Assembly: GCA_002422205.1 (NCBI GenBank)
Contig: DITS01000034.1
Coordinates: 28,902 to 92,901 of the forward strand
Length of the DNA stretch: 64,000 nucleotides
Reading direction: 5' to 3'
Source: Alphaproteobacteria bacterium UBA6178
Lineage (GTDB): Bacteria; Pseudomonadota; Alphaproteobacteria; Rickettsiales; UBA3002
The notes beneath the pieces are model-generated. The model saw only the letters and a program-made list of their open reading frames with translations, ran no database searches and was not told where the DNA came from. The translations under genes were made by a program, and so were the position numbers. Positions 55,459-63,701 of this stretch are shown here, one piece after another. Numbering within the stretch: the stretch's first letter is position 1; each line of letters begins with the position of its first letter.

Positions 55459-55823
55459 AAAATATCCTCTTTATGTAAATGGCTTGCTTTGCGCTGCTTC
55501 ATCGATGCATTGGCTTTATAAACATAAGAAAGTATTTCAGCAACCGCCGCGAACGCCTCCAGCGGAATGGGTGTATCCACATCGACTTGCTGTAGTACCT
55601 CTATCAAATCCGCGTCAGAACGCACCTTCACACCATTGGCAAACGCAATCGCCAGAATCTGCTCCGCAATGGCGCCTTTGCCGCTGGCCGTAACCATCGG
55701 CGCATCGCTCAAATCCTTATCATATTGAATCGCAACCGCCTTGCCGATTTTAGTCGGCTCAGCATCGGGCTGCGTCACCCCCACATCACGAATATCTAAC
55801 TGATGCTCATTGTCGTCCGACAT
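55455..55823 (-). CDS. FlhX, stand-alone FlhB C-terminal-domain homologue
   Basis: 122 aa matching only the part of FlhB/YscU after the NPTH cleavage point: KAVAIQYDKDLSDAPMVTASGKG, then VLQQVDVDTPIPLEAFAAVAEILSYVYKAN. It has no membrane segment or NPTH site. Full-length flhB is at 58654-59736. FlhX-type proteins can substitute for the cleaved FlhB C-terminal domain in other bacteria, so it may tune the export specificity switch. Confidence 0.85.
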   Translation of the reverse strand: MSDDNEHQLDIRDVGVTQPDAEPTKIGKAVAIQYDKDLSDAPMVTASGKGAIAEQILAIAFANGVKVRSDADLIEVLQQVDVDTPIPLEAFAAVAEILSYVYKANASMKQRKASHLHKEDIL

Positions 55824-55853
55824 GCCTGCCTCGTTATCGTGCTAACGCACGGT

Positions 55854-56108
55854 TTAATCATTGGGAAATATCGGCCCTAAATCAAAGTCCAAATCCGCTT
55901 CCAGCAAATCATCTTCACCCATCATGCCGCCCGCTGCTGCAATGTTCTCTTCCATAATTTTATCATGTATTTCTTTGCGCAACACCGTTGCATCCGGCGG
56001 AAAATTGAAACCAATTTTCACCACCTTACCACGCACCTCGACAACCGTCAGCTCGATGCTATTATTAATAATAATCGACTCGCCGATCTTGCGTGACAAA
56101 TAGAGCAT
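55854..56108 (-). CDS. csrA: carbon storage/translational regulator CsrA
   Basis: 84-residue RNA-binding regulator that represses flagellin or flagellar mRNAs. MLYLSRKIGESI at the N terminus and the RNA-binding Arg in TVLRKEIHDKI are conserved. The C-terminal ~25 residues are unusually acidic (GEDDLLEADLDFDLG). First gene of the csrA-flhX-unknown-fliO-fliP operon, divergent from flgB. Confidence 0.93.
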   Translation of the reverse strand: MLYLSRKIGESIIINNSIELTVVEVRGKVVKIGFNFPPDATVLRKEIHDKIMEENIAAAGGMMGEDDLLEADLDFDLGPIFPND

Positions 56109-56169
56109 GGGTGACCTACTGGCTTTTGTTATTGATCTGCTACCAGCTATAGCATTTTATCCCCCGATG

Positions 56170-56185
56170 GCCAATTATTATTGGC
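56170..56185. promoter_or_regulatory. palindrome in the csrA/flgB divergent control region
   Basis: GCCAAT-TATT-ATTGGC, a perfect 6-4-6 inverted repeat overlapping the -35 element proposed for flgB. It is symmetric between the two divergent operons and a good place for a shared regulator. Confidence 0.5.
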
Positions 56186-56210
56186 GTTGCTTTATTGAAT
56201 GCGTTATAAT
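56181..56210 (+). promoter_or_regulatory. sigma-70-like promoter of the flgB operon
   Basis: TTGGCG (56181-56186), an 18-bp spacer, then a perfect TATAAT (56205-56210). The start would be near 56217, giving a ~70-nt leader. Confidence 0.6.
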
Positions 56211-56221
56211 TACTAGCAAGA

Positions 56222-56238
56222 TAGGCAATAATTACCCA
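56222..56238. promoter_or_regulatory. TAGGCA-N5 site resembling the 39.4-kb operators
   Basis: TAGGCA-ATAAT-TACCCA: the first half matches the 39401-39417 and 39507-39523 palindromes exactly, the second half 4 of 6. It lies just downstream of the flgB -10 box. Confidence 0.3.
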
Positions 56239-56285
56239 CTTGGCGACAAAAAACATTAAATATCAATAGTGGATAAATTCAGACC

Positions 56286-56693
56286 ATGGATTATAGCAAA
56301 CTAACCCTGTTTAATATGATGCAGACGCGGATGGGCTATTTAGCTGAGCGTCAGGATATGTTGTCGCATAATATTGCCAATATCGATACCCCCGGCCATC
56401 GCCCGTCTGATCTTAAAGAGCTCGATTTCAAACGCCTTGCTTCGATGCAGGCCAACAAGCTTAAAATGCGCATGACCTCGTCGCTGCATAGCGGCGGTAC
56501 CCCCAAAATGCCCGACGATTTCCGCGATGAGAAAATGAGAAAAACCTATGAGCGCACGCCCGTTAAAAACGCAGTCGTGCTCGAGGAGCAAATGGCCATG
56601 GTCGCCGAAACCCAAATGCAGTATCAGATGACAACCAACCTCTACAAAAAAACTTCGGATATGTTTAAAACCGCCATTGGCAACCGCCAATAG
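56286..56693 (+). CDS. flgB: flagellar basal-body rod protein FlgB
   Basis: 135-residue proximal rod protein. The N-terminal rod signature LSHNIANIDTPGHRP is at ~25-39, and the C-terminal helix EEQMAMVAETQMQYQMTTNLYKK packs in the rod bundle. First gene of flgB-flgC-fliE-fliQ-fliR-flhB. Confidence 0.95.
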   Translation: MDYSKLTLFNMMQTRMGYLAERQDMLSHNIANIDTPGHRPSDLKELDFKRLASMQANKLKMRMTSSLHSGGTPKMPDDFRDEKMRKTYERTPVKNAVVLEEQMAMVAETQMQYQMTTNLYKKTSDMFKTAIGNRQ

Positions 56694-56711
56694 GCAATAA
56701 AGGAGTAAGAT

Positions 56712-57128
56712 ATGCCTTCGTCGGACCTCGTCAAATCCATGCATATCGCCGCATCGGGAATGAAAGCGCAAAGCGACCGCCTGCGCATCGTATCCGAAAA
56801 TATCGCCAACGCCGAATCGATCGGCACCCGTCCCGGTGAAGCGCCCTACCGCCGCAAAGTGCTGACCTTTAAAAACGTACTCGATCGCAAGCTCGAAGTC
56901 GAAAAAGTACAGGTGGGCAAATACGGCTATGCCAATACTCCCTTCTCGCAAAAATACGACCCCTCGCACCCTGCCGCCAATCAGGAAGGCTATGTCCTCT
57001 ATCCCAACGTCAACCCCATGGTTGAAATGATGGATATGCGCGAAGCGCGGCGCGGCTACGAAGCAAACGTCAATGTGATCGAAGTCTCCAAAGGCATGAT
57101 CATGCAAACCATCAATATGATTCGATAA
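56712..57128 (+). CDS. flgC: flagellar basal-body rod protein FlgC
   Basis: 138-residue proximal rod protein with SENIANAES near residue 31, the GYVLYPNVNPMVEMMDMREARRGYEANV segment and a C-terminal helix. An AAGGAG ribosome site precedes the ATG. 18 nt after flgB. Confidence 0.95.
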   Translation: MPSSDLVKSMHIAASGMKAQSDRLRIVSENIANAESIGTRPGEAPYRRKVLTFKNVLDRKLEVEKVQVGKYGYANTPFSQKYDPSHPAANQEGYVLYPNVNPMVEMMDMREARRGYEANVNVIEVSKGMIMQTINMIR

Positions 57129-57140
57129 GGGATTTCCGAC

Positions 57141-57476
57141 ATGACTGTTTCATTCAACCACGCCGCCTCCGCCTATAAAGACGCCACCCGCGTCGCCGAA
57201 AAGATTTTATCCGAAACCCAAACCGGTCAGGCAGCAGCGCTGGAAGCCCCTAAAAACGCACCGTCTTTCAGTGAACTACTAACCGGCGGCCTGCAAAAAG
57301 CCCGCGATGCAGGCTATGGCGGTGAAAGCACCAGCACCAAAGCCATCGCCAACGAAGCCGAATTACATGATCTTGTCAGCGCTGTATCCAACGCCGAATT
57401 AACATTAAACACCGTTGTCGCTGTGCGTGATCGTGTTATCAACGCCTATAACGACATCATCAAAATGCCGATCTAG
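57141..57476 (+). CDS. fliE: flagellar hook-basal body complex protein FliE
   Basis: 111-residue protein linking the MS ring/export gate to the rod. The C-terminal half carries the FliE pattern (ELHDLVSAVSNAELTLNTVVAVRDRVINAYNDIIKMPI). Confidence 0.92.
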   Translation: MTVSFNHAASAYKDATRVAEKILSETQTGQAAALEAPKNAPSFSELLTGGLQKARDAGYGGESTSTKAIANEAELHDLVSAVSNAELTLNTVVAVRDRVINAYNDIIKMPI

Positions 57477-57534
57477 GCATCCGCCACCCGACTAATTGAT
57501 TGCCGTAATCACACGATCGCGCTAGGCTCCCTGC

Positions 57535-57864
57535 ATGACGCCGTTAGAAATTATCGATATTGGCCGCGACGCATTATGGACCCTCATGATTGTGGGTGCC
57601 CCCATCATGCTCGTGGCACTGGTCGTGGGTCTCGGCATCGCGCTCTTTCAGGCGCTCACTCAAATTCAGGAAATGACGCTCACCTTCGTGCCCAAAATCA
57701 TCGCCATTTTTTTTACCATGATGTTGGTATTGCCTTTCATGTTCCAAACCCTGTCCGATTTCAATGAAAGACTAATGGAACGCATCGTCGATCCGGATTT
57801 TATCTCCAACGGCGTCATCAGCGAAGCAGAGCCGGAAGGCTCTGGCACCACACCGGCTCCTTAA
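57535..57864 (+). CDS. fliQ: flagellar biosynthetic protein FliQ
   Basis: 109-residue export-gate subunit with two membrane helices (~15-38 and ~50-75) and the central ALFQALTQIQEMTLTFVPK motif. About 20 residues longer than typical FliQ (~89), with an acidic, Pro-rich C-terminal tail (EAEPEGSGTTPAP). Confidence 0.94.
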   Translation: MTPLEIIDIGRDALWTLMIVGAPIMLVALVVGLGIALFQALTQIQEMTLTFVPKIIAIFFTMMLVLPFMFQTLSDFNERLMERIVDPDFISNGVISEAEPEGSGTTPAP

Positions 57865-57868
57865 AGCC

Positions 57869-58645
57869 ATGGTACCCTCGCTACTCGAACAGTTTTTGGT
57901 CAGCGAACTTTTCGCCTTTTTAATGATTTTTGTGCGCGTCGGCACCGGCATTATGGTATTACCGGGCTTTGGCGAAGCCTATGTATCAACCCGCATCCGT
58001 TTAATTTTCGCCCTAATGATGAGCCTCGCTCTCGTCCCTATTTTCTCACCTTTAATGCCCGCTATCCCCGGCTCCCCGCTCAGCCTTTTCGTGCTACTGA
58101 TCGCCGAAATGCTGGTGGGCATTTTTATCGGTTATCTCTCGCGCCTGCTGGTCAGCACCATGCAAATCGCCGGCTCCATCATCGCCTATCAGTCATCCCT
58201 CGCCATGGCCACCATGTTTGATATTTCGCAAGGCGGCCAAACCACCGTCATCAGTAACTTCCTCACGCTTATTGCAGTCGTGCTGTTTTTTAGCCTCGAC
58301 ATTCACCACATCATGCTCATGGGGCTAGCTGACAGCTACACACTCTTCCCCCCCGGCCAATTCCCCATCGTCGGTGATATGGCCGAGCATTATATGGAGC
58401 TATTTTCGCAAGTATTCCGCATCGCCATCCAGCTCTCCGCCCCACATATCGTGTTTGCATTGCTGTTTTATCTTGGCTCCGGCGTGTTGTCGCGTCTCAT
58501 GCCCACCATGCAGGTATTCTTCATTCTGATGCCGCCGCAGATCATGATTGCGTTTTTCCTGCTAATGGCCACACTCACCACCATCATGCTCACCTATACC
58601 AGCTTCGTCGAAGAAACCCTGCGCGCCTTCTTAGATCATAGTTAG
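57869..58645 (+). CDS. fliR: flagellar biosynthetic protein FliR
   Basis: 258-residue export-gate subunit with about six hydrophobic segments. The motifs FVRVGTGIMVLPGFGEAYVSTRIRL and SRLMPTMQVFFILMPPQI are typical. 4 nt after fliQ. Confidence 0.94.
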   Translation: MVPSLLEQFLVSELFAFLMIFVRVGTGIMVLPGFGEAYVSTRIRLIFALMMSLALVPIFSPLMPAIPGSPLSLFVLLIAEMLVGIFIGYLSRLLVSTMQIAGSIIAYQSSLAMATMFDISQGGQTTVISNFLTLIAVVLFFSLDIHHIMLMGLADSYTLFPPGQFPIVGDMAEHYMELFSQVFRIAIQLSAPHIVFALLFYLGSGVLSRLMPTMQVFFILMPPQIMIAFFLLMATLTTIMLTYTSFVEETLRAFLDHS

Positions 58646-58653
58646 GGGCCCGC

Positions 58654-59736
58654 ATGTCAGACGAACAGGAAAAGTCACAAAAGACGGAGCAGCCCACCCA
58701 AAAGCGACTGGATGATGCCGTAAAAAAGGGACAAGTCCCCACCTCGCGTGAGGTGAATAGCTTTTTCATCATGCTGTCGCTTACCTTCTTTATCATCGTC
58801 ATGTCGCCATGGCTCATGGGCGATCTAAAAGAGCTTATGAGCAATTTTGTGACCTACCCCGAAAATTTCGAGCTGGACGAGCGCAGTTTCCTGCTTTTAA
58901 TGCGCGAGCTGATGATGAATATCCTGATTCTCATGATCCTGCCTGCCGGTATGGTGATAGGCTCTATTATCGCCGCCAATGCGGTCCAGAACCGCTTTGT
59001 ATTCTCCGCCGAGCCAATCAAACCCAAATGGAATAAAATTTCCGTGATCAAAGGCATCGGACGCATGTTCTCTCGCCGCTCACTGGTTGAGTTTTTAAAA
59101 GGCATATTAAAAATCTGTATCGTCGGTGCAGTGGCTCTTATCGCCATCTGGCCCTTCAAAGACGCAATGGGCATATTACCGGACGAGGATATATTTGACC
59201 TGCTCGCCTTCATCATGTCCGTCACCGCTCGCATGATGATTGGCATTTGCTGCATTCTGGGCCTCATCGCCTTCCTCGATTACACCTATCAGAAATACGA
59301 ATATATCCAGAATCTGAAAATGACCCGTCAGGAAGTGCGAGACGAATACAAACAGCAGGAAGGCGACCCGATGGTCAAACAGCGCCTGCGCCAGATTCGC
59401 CGTGAGCGTGCACGCCAAAGCATGATGGAAGCCGTCCCCAAAGCCGATGTAATCATCACCAACCCCACCCATTATGCCGTAGCACTCAAATATGATTCCC
59501 TCACTATGAGCGCGCCCGTCGTGCTAGCCAAAGGTGTCGATAAAGTAGCCCACCGCATCCGTGAGCGCGCCGAAGCGCACAAAATCGCCATTGTCCGCAA
59601 CCCCGCCCTCACCCGCCTGCTCTATGACAATGCCGAAATTAACGAAGAAATTCCCTTCGAATATTATAAGGCCGTCGCCGAAGTGATCGGCTATGTCTAT
59701 AAACTCAAAGGCATCAACTTGCGCGACAAACCATAA
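58654..59736 (+). CDS. flhB: flagellar export switch protein FlhB
   Basis: 360-residue export-gate protein. Four membrane helices (~38-205) are followed by a cytoplasmic domain with the autocleavage motif NPTH at 270-273 (N270/P271). Cleavage switches export from hook to filament substrates. The separate FlhX at 55455-55823 duplicates its C-terminal domain. Confidence 0.96.
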   Translation: MSDEQEKSQKTEQPTQKRLDDAVKKGQVPTSREVNSFFIMLSLTFFIIVMSPWLMGDLKELMSNFVTYPENFELDERSFLLLMRELMMNILILMILPAGMVIGSIIAANAVQNRFVFSAEPIKPKWNKISVIKGIGRMFSRRSLVEFLKGILKICIVGAVALIAIWPFKDAMGILPDEDIFDLLAFIMSVTARMMIGICCILGLIAFLDYTYQKYEYIQNLKMTRQEVRDEYKQQEGDPMVKQRLRQIRRERARQSMMEAVPKADVIITNPTHYAVALKYDSLTMSAPVVLAKGVDKVAHRIRERAEAHKIAIVRNPALTRLLYDNAEINEEIPFEYYKAVAEVIGYVYKLKGINLRDKP

Positions 59737-59755
59737 AGCCGTTGCGTTTTTAATG

Positions 59756-59770
59756 AATTTGTAACAAATT
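59756..59770. promoter_or_regulatory. palindrome ahead of the CckA-like N-terminal gene
   Basis: AATTTG-TAA-CAAATT, a perfect 6-3-6 inverted repeat 7 nt before the ATG at 59778, where a ribosome site would be expected; none is seen. It may act in regulation or translation initiation. Confidence 0.35.
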
Positions 59771-59777
59771 AAGCGCC

Positions 59778-60764
59778 ATGCGGTTTTCTGATAACATTTC
59801 AAAATCTTTTAGTCCCGACTTTGTGCCGCGCGCTCACAATAAACCGCTGAAGCGGCTAATGATTCTGCATGCTATCATTATCCTTATCACTGCCATCTGT
59901 ATTTATATTATGCCCTCACAGGCTAGTCAGTTTGCGGGTATCATTATTATCACCTCCATAATCGGGCTGGCCGTTTTCAGCTTCTTTTCCAATCAGCAAA
60001 ATAACGACATGCGGATGGTAACCGAATTCGAGAATATGCTCTTCTCTGCCGCCACATCATTAGGCTCCAGCTTTTGCTTTTTTATCAAATCCGACAGCAC
60101 CATCGTTTATGCCGATGACGGAACCAAAAAAATGTTTCCCCGCTTCGCCTATGATGAAGGCATCGCCCTCGATAATTTATTGCAAGAAGGCAAAGTCGAT
60201 AAACTCGACGCGGAGCGTATCTACGCAGCCCTCAGTAAGGGCGTAAAAGAGCGGTTGGTTTTCCCCATCACCCAATCTGATGGCACCGTCTCCGAATTTA
60301 TCATCATGATAGAGCCGTTGCGCCGCCCAGCAGGCTATTTCGTCGTCCGAGGACGCCCCTATTATCCCGAGCGCAAAGACAGCATCAAAATGCAAACCGG
60401 ATTTGGCCTCGCATCCGGTGCAAAAATCGAAAGTCTGCTGTCAAGCCTTCCACAAGCCATATACATCACCGATGAGCGGGGTATCATCGAATATGCCAAC
60501 CCCGCCCTCGAGAAATGGCTGGGCTACACGGAGAATCAAATCCTTGAAGCGAAGCTCACCATCATGAAAATCATCTACGAAGCTGACGGCTACTCCATGG
60601 GAGACTTTGGCATCAGTGATTACGCAGGCAATGTATTATTGCAGCACAAAAACAGCTCACTGAGTAAAGCAACTCTTAAACAATATATTTTGCGCGATGA
60701 CACAGGAAAAGTCACCGGCTGCTGCGGCATATTGACCGATAATGACAGCGTGCCCACCGCATGA
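59778..60764 (+). CDS. CckA-like sensor half: membrane and PAS domains
   Basis: 328 aa with two membrane helices (~27-46 and ~50-70), a PAS-like domain (~85-195) and a second PAS (~208-318: SSLPQAIYITDERGIIEYANPALEKWLGY). This is the input layout of the cell-cycle kinase CckA, but the frame stops at an interdomain boundary before any kinase domain. Its TGA overlaps the next ATG by 4 nt (ATGA). Position after flhB and before recA is where cckA often lies in alphaproteobacteria. Confidence 0.8.
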   Translation: MRFSDNISKSFSPDFVPRAHNKPLKRLMILHAIIILITAICIYIMPSQASQFAGIIIITSIIGLAVFSFFSNQQNNDMRMVTEFENMLFSAATSLGSSFCFFIKSDSTIVYADDGTKKMFPRFAYDEGIALDNLLQEGKVDKLDAERIYAALSKGVKERLVFPITQSDGTVSEFIIMIEPLRRPAGYFVVRGRPYYPERKDSIKMQTGFGLASGAKIESLLSSLPQAIYITDERGIIEYANPALEKWLGYTENQILEAKLTIMKIIYEADGYSMGDFGISDYAGNVLLQHKNSSLSKATLKQYILRDDTGKVTGCCGILTDNDSVPTA

Positions 60765-62368
60765 CCATGCCCGTCATCAATACCCATCCCCATAGCAATC
60801 TCACACTCGAACATTTTATTGAGCTGTCACCGCTCGCCATTGCGCGCCTCGACGCCGAAAGCACTGTCATCGAGGCCAACGCCGCCTTTCACCATCTCAC
60901 GCGTGACGTGTTTAAAACATCCGCTCAACCGATACGGCTAATCGAAATCCTCGAAAAAGATGAAAAAGGCGCGCTCACCAACCAACTCGAACAAGCCGCC
61001 GCCCAATCAGCCGCCGCCCCCATTTCACTCTCGCTCAATCTCGAAGGCCACGGGCCGGTGATGGTCTCCTGCTACGCCACCTGCATGCGCCCCGCCGCGA
61101 ACCAGGCACCCGTGCTCATCCTGCATCTGATTGATCAGACCGAACAAAAAAACCTCGAAATGCGCTTTGCGCACTCACAAAAAATGCAGGCCGTTGGGCA
61201 ATTAGCCGGTGGCGTCGCGCATGATTTCAACAATCTCCTCACCGCCATGATCGGCTTTTGCGATCTGCTGCTCATGCGCCACCCCGCAGGGGACCCCTCC
61301 TTTGCCGACATCATGCAGGTCAAGCAAAACGCCAACCGCGCCGCCAATCTGGTGCGTCAGCTCTTGGCCTTCTCACGCCGCCAGACCTTGCAACCCAAAA
61401 CCCTTGACGTCACCGATTTACTCTCCGAGCTGTCCAACCTCATCCGCCGCCTTATCGGTGAAAACATCACCCTGAATATGACCCACGGACGCGATCTCGG
61501 CATGGTCAAAGCCGATCAGGGTCAGCTCGAACAAGTCATCATCAACCTAGCTGTCAACGCGCGCGACGCCATGCCCGAAGGCGGCACCCTCACCATCCGC
61601 ACCAACAATATCAGCATCCATAAACCCGGCATTCCATCCAAAAACATGATAGCCCCCGCCGAAGATGATTACATGCTCCCCGGCGATTATATTCTCGTCG
61701 AAGTCGAAGATACCGGCACCGGCATCCCCACCGACATCATCACCAACATATTCGAACCCTTCTTCTCTACCAAAGAAGTCGGTAGTGGCACCGGCCTTGG
61801 CCTATCCACGGTCTATGGCATCATCAAACAAACCGGTGGGCATATTTTCGTCACCACCCATCTGGGCAAAGGCACCATTTTCAGCCTTTATTTCCGTCAG
61901 CATCAGGCCGCACAAGCCCCCGTCGAAGAAGCCGCCGAAGATGCGCGCGCCACCGATTTAACCGGCGGTGAAACCATCCTGCTGGTCGAAGACGAAACCC
62001 CCGTGCGTATTTTCGCCGCCCGCGCTTTGCGCAACAAAGGCTACGATGTACTCGAAGCCGATTGCGGCGAAAACGCCATCGAAGTGTTCCAGCAGCATTC
62101 CGGTCAGGTCGATGTCATCATCTCCGACGTAGTCATGCCCGGCATGAATGGCCCCAAAATGATCGCCGCGCTCGAAAAACAATTCCCTGACAAAATGGCC
62201 GACATGCAAATTATTTTTATCTCCGGCTACGCCGAAAATGCATTCGTCGATAGCTTCGGCCCCGACCGCGAATTTAATTTTTTACCAAAGCCTTTTACAC
62301 TCAAGCAATTAGCCGCAAAAGTGAAAGAGGTAATCAACAGCAAAGGCCAGAGTGACAGCGCAGGATAA
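60761..62368 (+). CDS. cckA: CckA-like hybrid histidine kinase, catalytic half
   Basis: 535 aa. A PAS domain (~14-125) leads into a DHp domain with H154 (GGVAHDFNNLLTAMIGF), a GHKL ATPase domain (N box INLAVNARDAMPEGG ~261-275; G1 VEDTGTGIP; G2 GSGTGLGLS) and a receiver with acceptor D456 (ISDVVMPGMNG). CckA normally acts as kinase or phosphatase for ChpT, CtrA and CpdR. It has no membrane helix of its own, so it should depend on the coupled upstream protein for localisation. CtrA-type boxes occur elsewhere in the window. Confidence 0.87.
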   Translation: MTMPVINTHPHSNLTLEHFIELSPLAIARLDAESTVIEANAAFHHLTRDVFKTSAQPIRLIEILEKDEKGALTNQLEQAAAQSAAAPISLSLNLEGHGPVMVSCYATCMRPAANQAPVLILHLIDQTEQKNLEMRFAHSQKMQAVGQLAGGVAHDFNNLLTAMIGFCDLLLMRHPAGDPSFADIMQVKQNANRAANLVRQLLAFSRRQTLQPKTLDVTDLLSELSNLIRRLIGENITLNMTHGRDLGMVKADQGQLEQVIINLAVNARDAMPEGGTLTIRTNNISIHKPGIPSKNMIAPAEDDYMLPGDYILVEVEDTGTGIPTDIITNIFEPFFSTKEVGSGTGLGLSTVYGIIKQTGGHIFVTTHLGKGTIFSLYFRQHQAAQAPVEEAAEDARATDLTGGETILLVEDETPVRIFAARALRNKGYDVLEADCGENAIEVFQQHSGQVDVIISDVVMPGMNGPKMIAALEKQFPDKMADMQIIFISGYAENAFVDSFGPDREFNFLPKPFTLKQLAAKVKEVINSKGQSDSAG

Positions 62369-62449
62369 CCGTTAATAACTGGCTTATTTCCCTTGCATCC
62401 TGCCGCCAATACTTTACATCTGGTTAACACAATAAACGGGTAGAAAAGT

Positions 62450-62602
62450 ATGGGACGTATCATGATCGCTTTGTCATTATTCACCTGCATGCTGATTCTG
62501 GCCGCCTGCAATACCATGGAAGGCCTGGGACAAGATATCGAATCGGCGGGCACAGCGCTCAAGCGCAGCGCCGATGAAAATAAACCTCACAATCAACACT
62601 GA
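62450..62602 (+). CDS. entericidin-like small lipoprotein
   Basis: 50 aa. A short signal peptide with lipobox LAAC (Cys20) is followed by [18 protein letters not shown], the entericidin A/B pattern, and a polar tail. Such lipoproteins are small outer-membrane stress products, sometimes toxin/antidote pairs; only one copy is seen here. It ends 13 nt before recA, so its promoter may also serve recA. Confidence 0.82.
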   Translation: MGRIMIALSLFTCMLILAACNTMEGLGQDIESAGTALKRSADENKPHNQH

Positions 62603-62615
62603 AGGAACTCACATC

Positions 62616-63674
62616 ATGGACAAGAAAAAAGCGCTGGATACCGCCCTCAGCCAGATTGAAAAAGCATTTGGCAAAGGCTCGATTATGAAATTGGGCGCGC
62701 ATGAGCAAATCGAAATCGAAACCGTACCCACCGGTTCCTTAAGCCTCGATATTGCGTTGGGCGTTGGCGGCATCCCCAAAGGCCGCGTCATCGAAATTTA
62801 CGGCCCTGAAAGCTCGGGCAAAACCACCCTTACCCTGCATTGCGTCGCCGAATGCCAGAAAAAAGGCGGCACCGCCGCCTTCATCGACGCCGAACACGCG
62901 CTCGATCCCGTCTATGCCCGCAAACTCGGCGTCAATATCGACGAGTTGCTTATTTCGCAGCCCGACACCGGCGAACAAGCCCTCGAAATCACCGACACGC
63001 TGGTGCGCTCCGGCGCGATTGATCTCATCGTGGTCGATTCCGTCGCCGCGCTGGTGCCCAAAGCCGAGCTCGAAGGTGAAATGGGCGACTCACATATGGG
63101 CCTGCAAGCCCGCCTGATGTCGCAAGCACTACGTAAACTCACCGCTTCCATCTCGCGCACCCATTGCACCGTTATCTTCATCAATCAAATCCGTCAGAAA
63201 ATCGGCGTCATGTTCGGCAACCCCGAAACCACCACTGGCGGCAACGCGCTGAAATTCTACGCCTCTGTGCGTCTCGATATCCGCCGCATCGGTGCCATCA
63301 AAGACAAAGAAGATATTGTGGGCAATCAAACCCGCGTTAAAGTCGTCAAAAACAAAGTCGCACCGCCATTCAAAACCGTCGAATTCGACATTCTCTACGG
63401 CTCCGGCATTTCCAAAGAGGGCGAAATCATCGATCTCGGCGTCAAATCCGACATCGTCGAAAAATCGGGCGCATGGTATTCCTATGATGGGCAACGCATT
63501 GGCCAGGGCAAAGAAAACGCCCGCCAATTCTTAAAGGACAATCCCAAAATTTCTGCCGAAATCGAAGGGAAAATCCGTGCTGCTTCCAGCCTGATCACCA
63601 AAGTGCTCGAAGGCGCCCCCACCGAATACGCCGCCGAAGCCGCCGGACAGGATGTTGAGCCAGAAGTCGCTTAA
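62616..63674 (+). CDS. recA: recombinase RecA
   Basis: 352-residue DNA strand-exchange protein and SOS coprotease. Walker [10 protein letters not shown] is near 66-74, with MAW-motif regions and the L2 loop area ([24 protein letters not shown]) present. The ATG at 62616 has an AAGGA site and starts [11 protein letters not shown]; the frame opens 14 codons earlier. No GTTC-N7-GTTC LexA box was found in the 250 nt upstream. Confidence 0.97.
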   Translation: MDKKKALDTALSQIEKAFGKGSIMKLGAHEQIEIETVPTGSLSLDIALGVGGIPKGRVIEIYGPESSGKTTLTLHCVAECQKKGGTAAFIDAEHALDPVYARKLGVNIDELLISQPDTGEQALEITDTLVRSGAIDLIVVDSVAALVPKAELEGEMGDSHMGLQARLMSQALRKLTASISRTHCTVIFINQIRQKIGVMFGNPETTTGGNALKFYASVRLDIRRIGAIKDKEDIVGNQTRVKVVKNKVAPPFKTVEFDILYGSGISKEGEIIDLGVKSDIVEKSGAWYSYDGQRIGQGKENARQFLKDNPKISAEIEGKIRAASSLITKVLEGAPTEYAAEAAGQDVEPEVA

Positions 63675-63701
63675 TATTACGATGGGTGGAATAACGCATG
63701 A

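Noticed and set aside
56161..56285. Sigma-54 promoter for flgB or csrA
   Set aside because: No GG-N10-GC pair with acceptable flanks was found; the best minus-strand candidate lacks the TGGC core.
59771..59790. CtrA box upstream of the CckA-like genes
   Set aside because: TTAA half-sites at 59750-59771 are spaced 15 nt apart rather than 7; only the short palindrome is solid.
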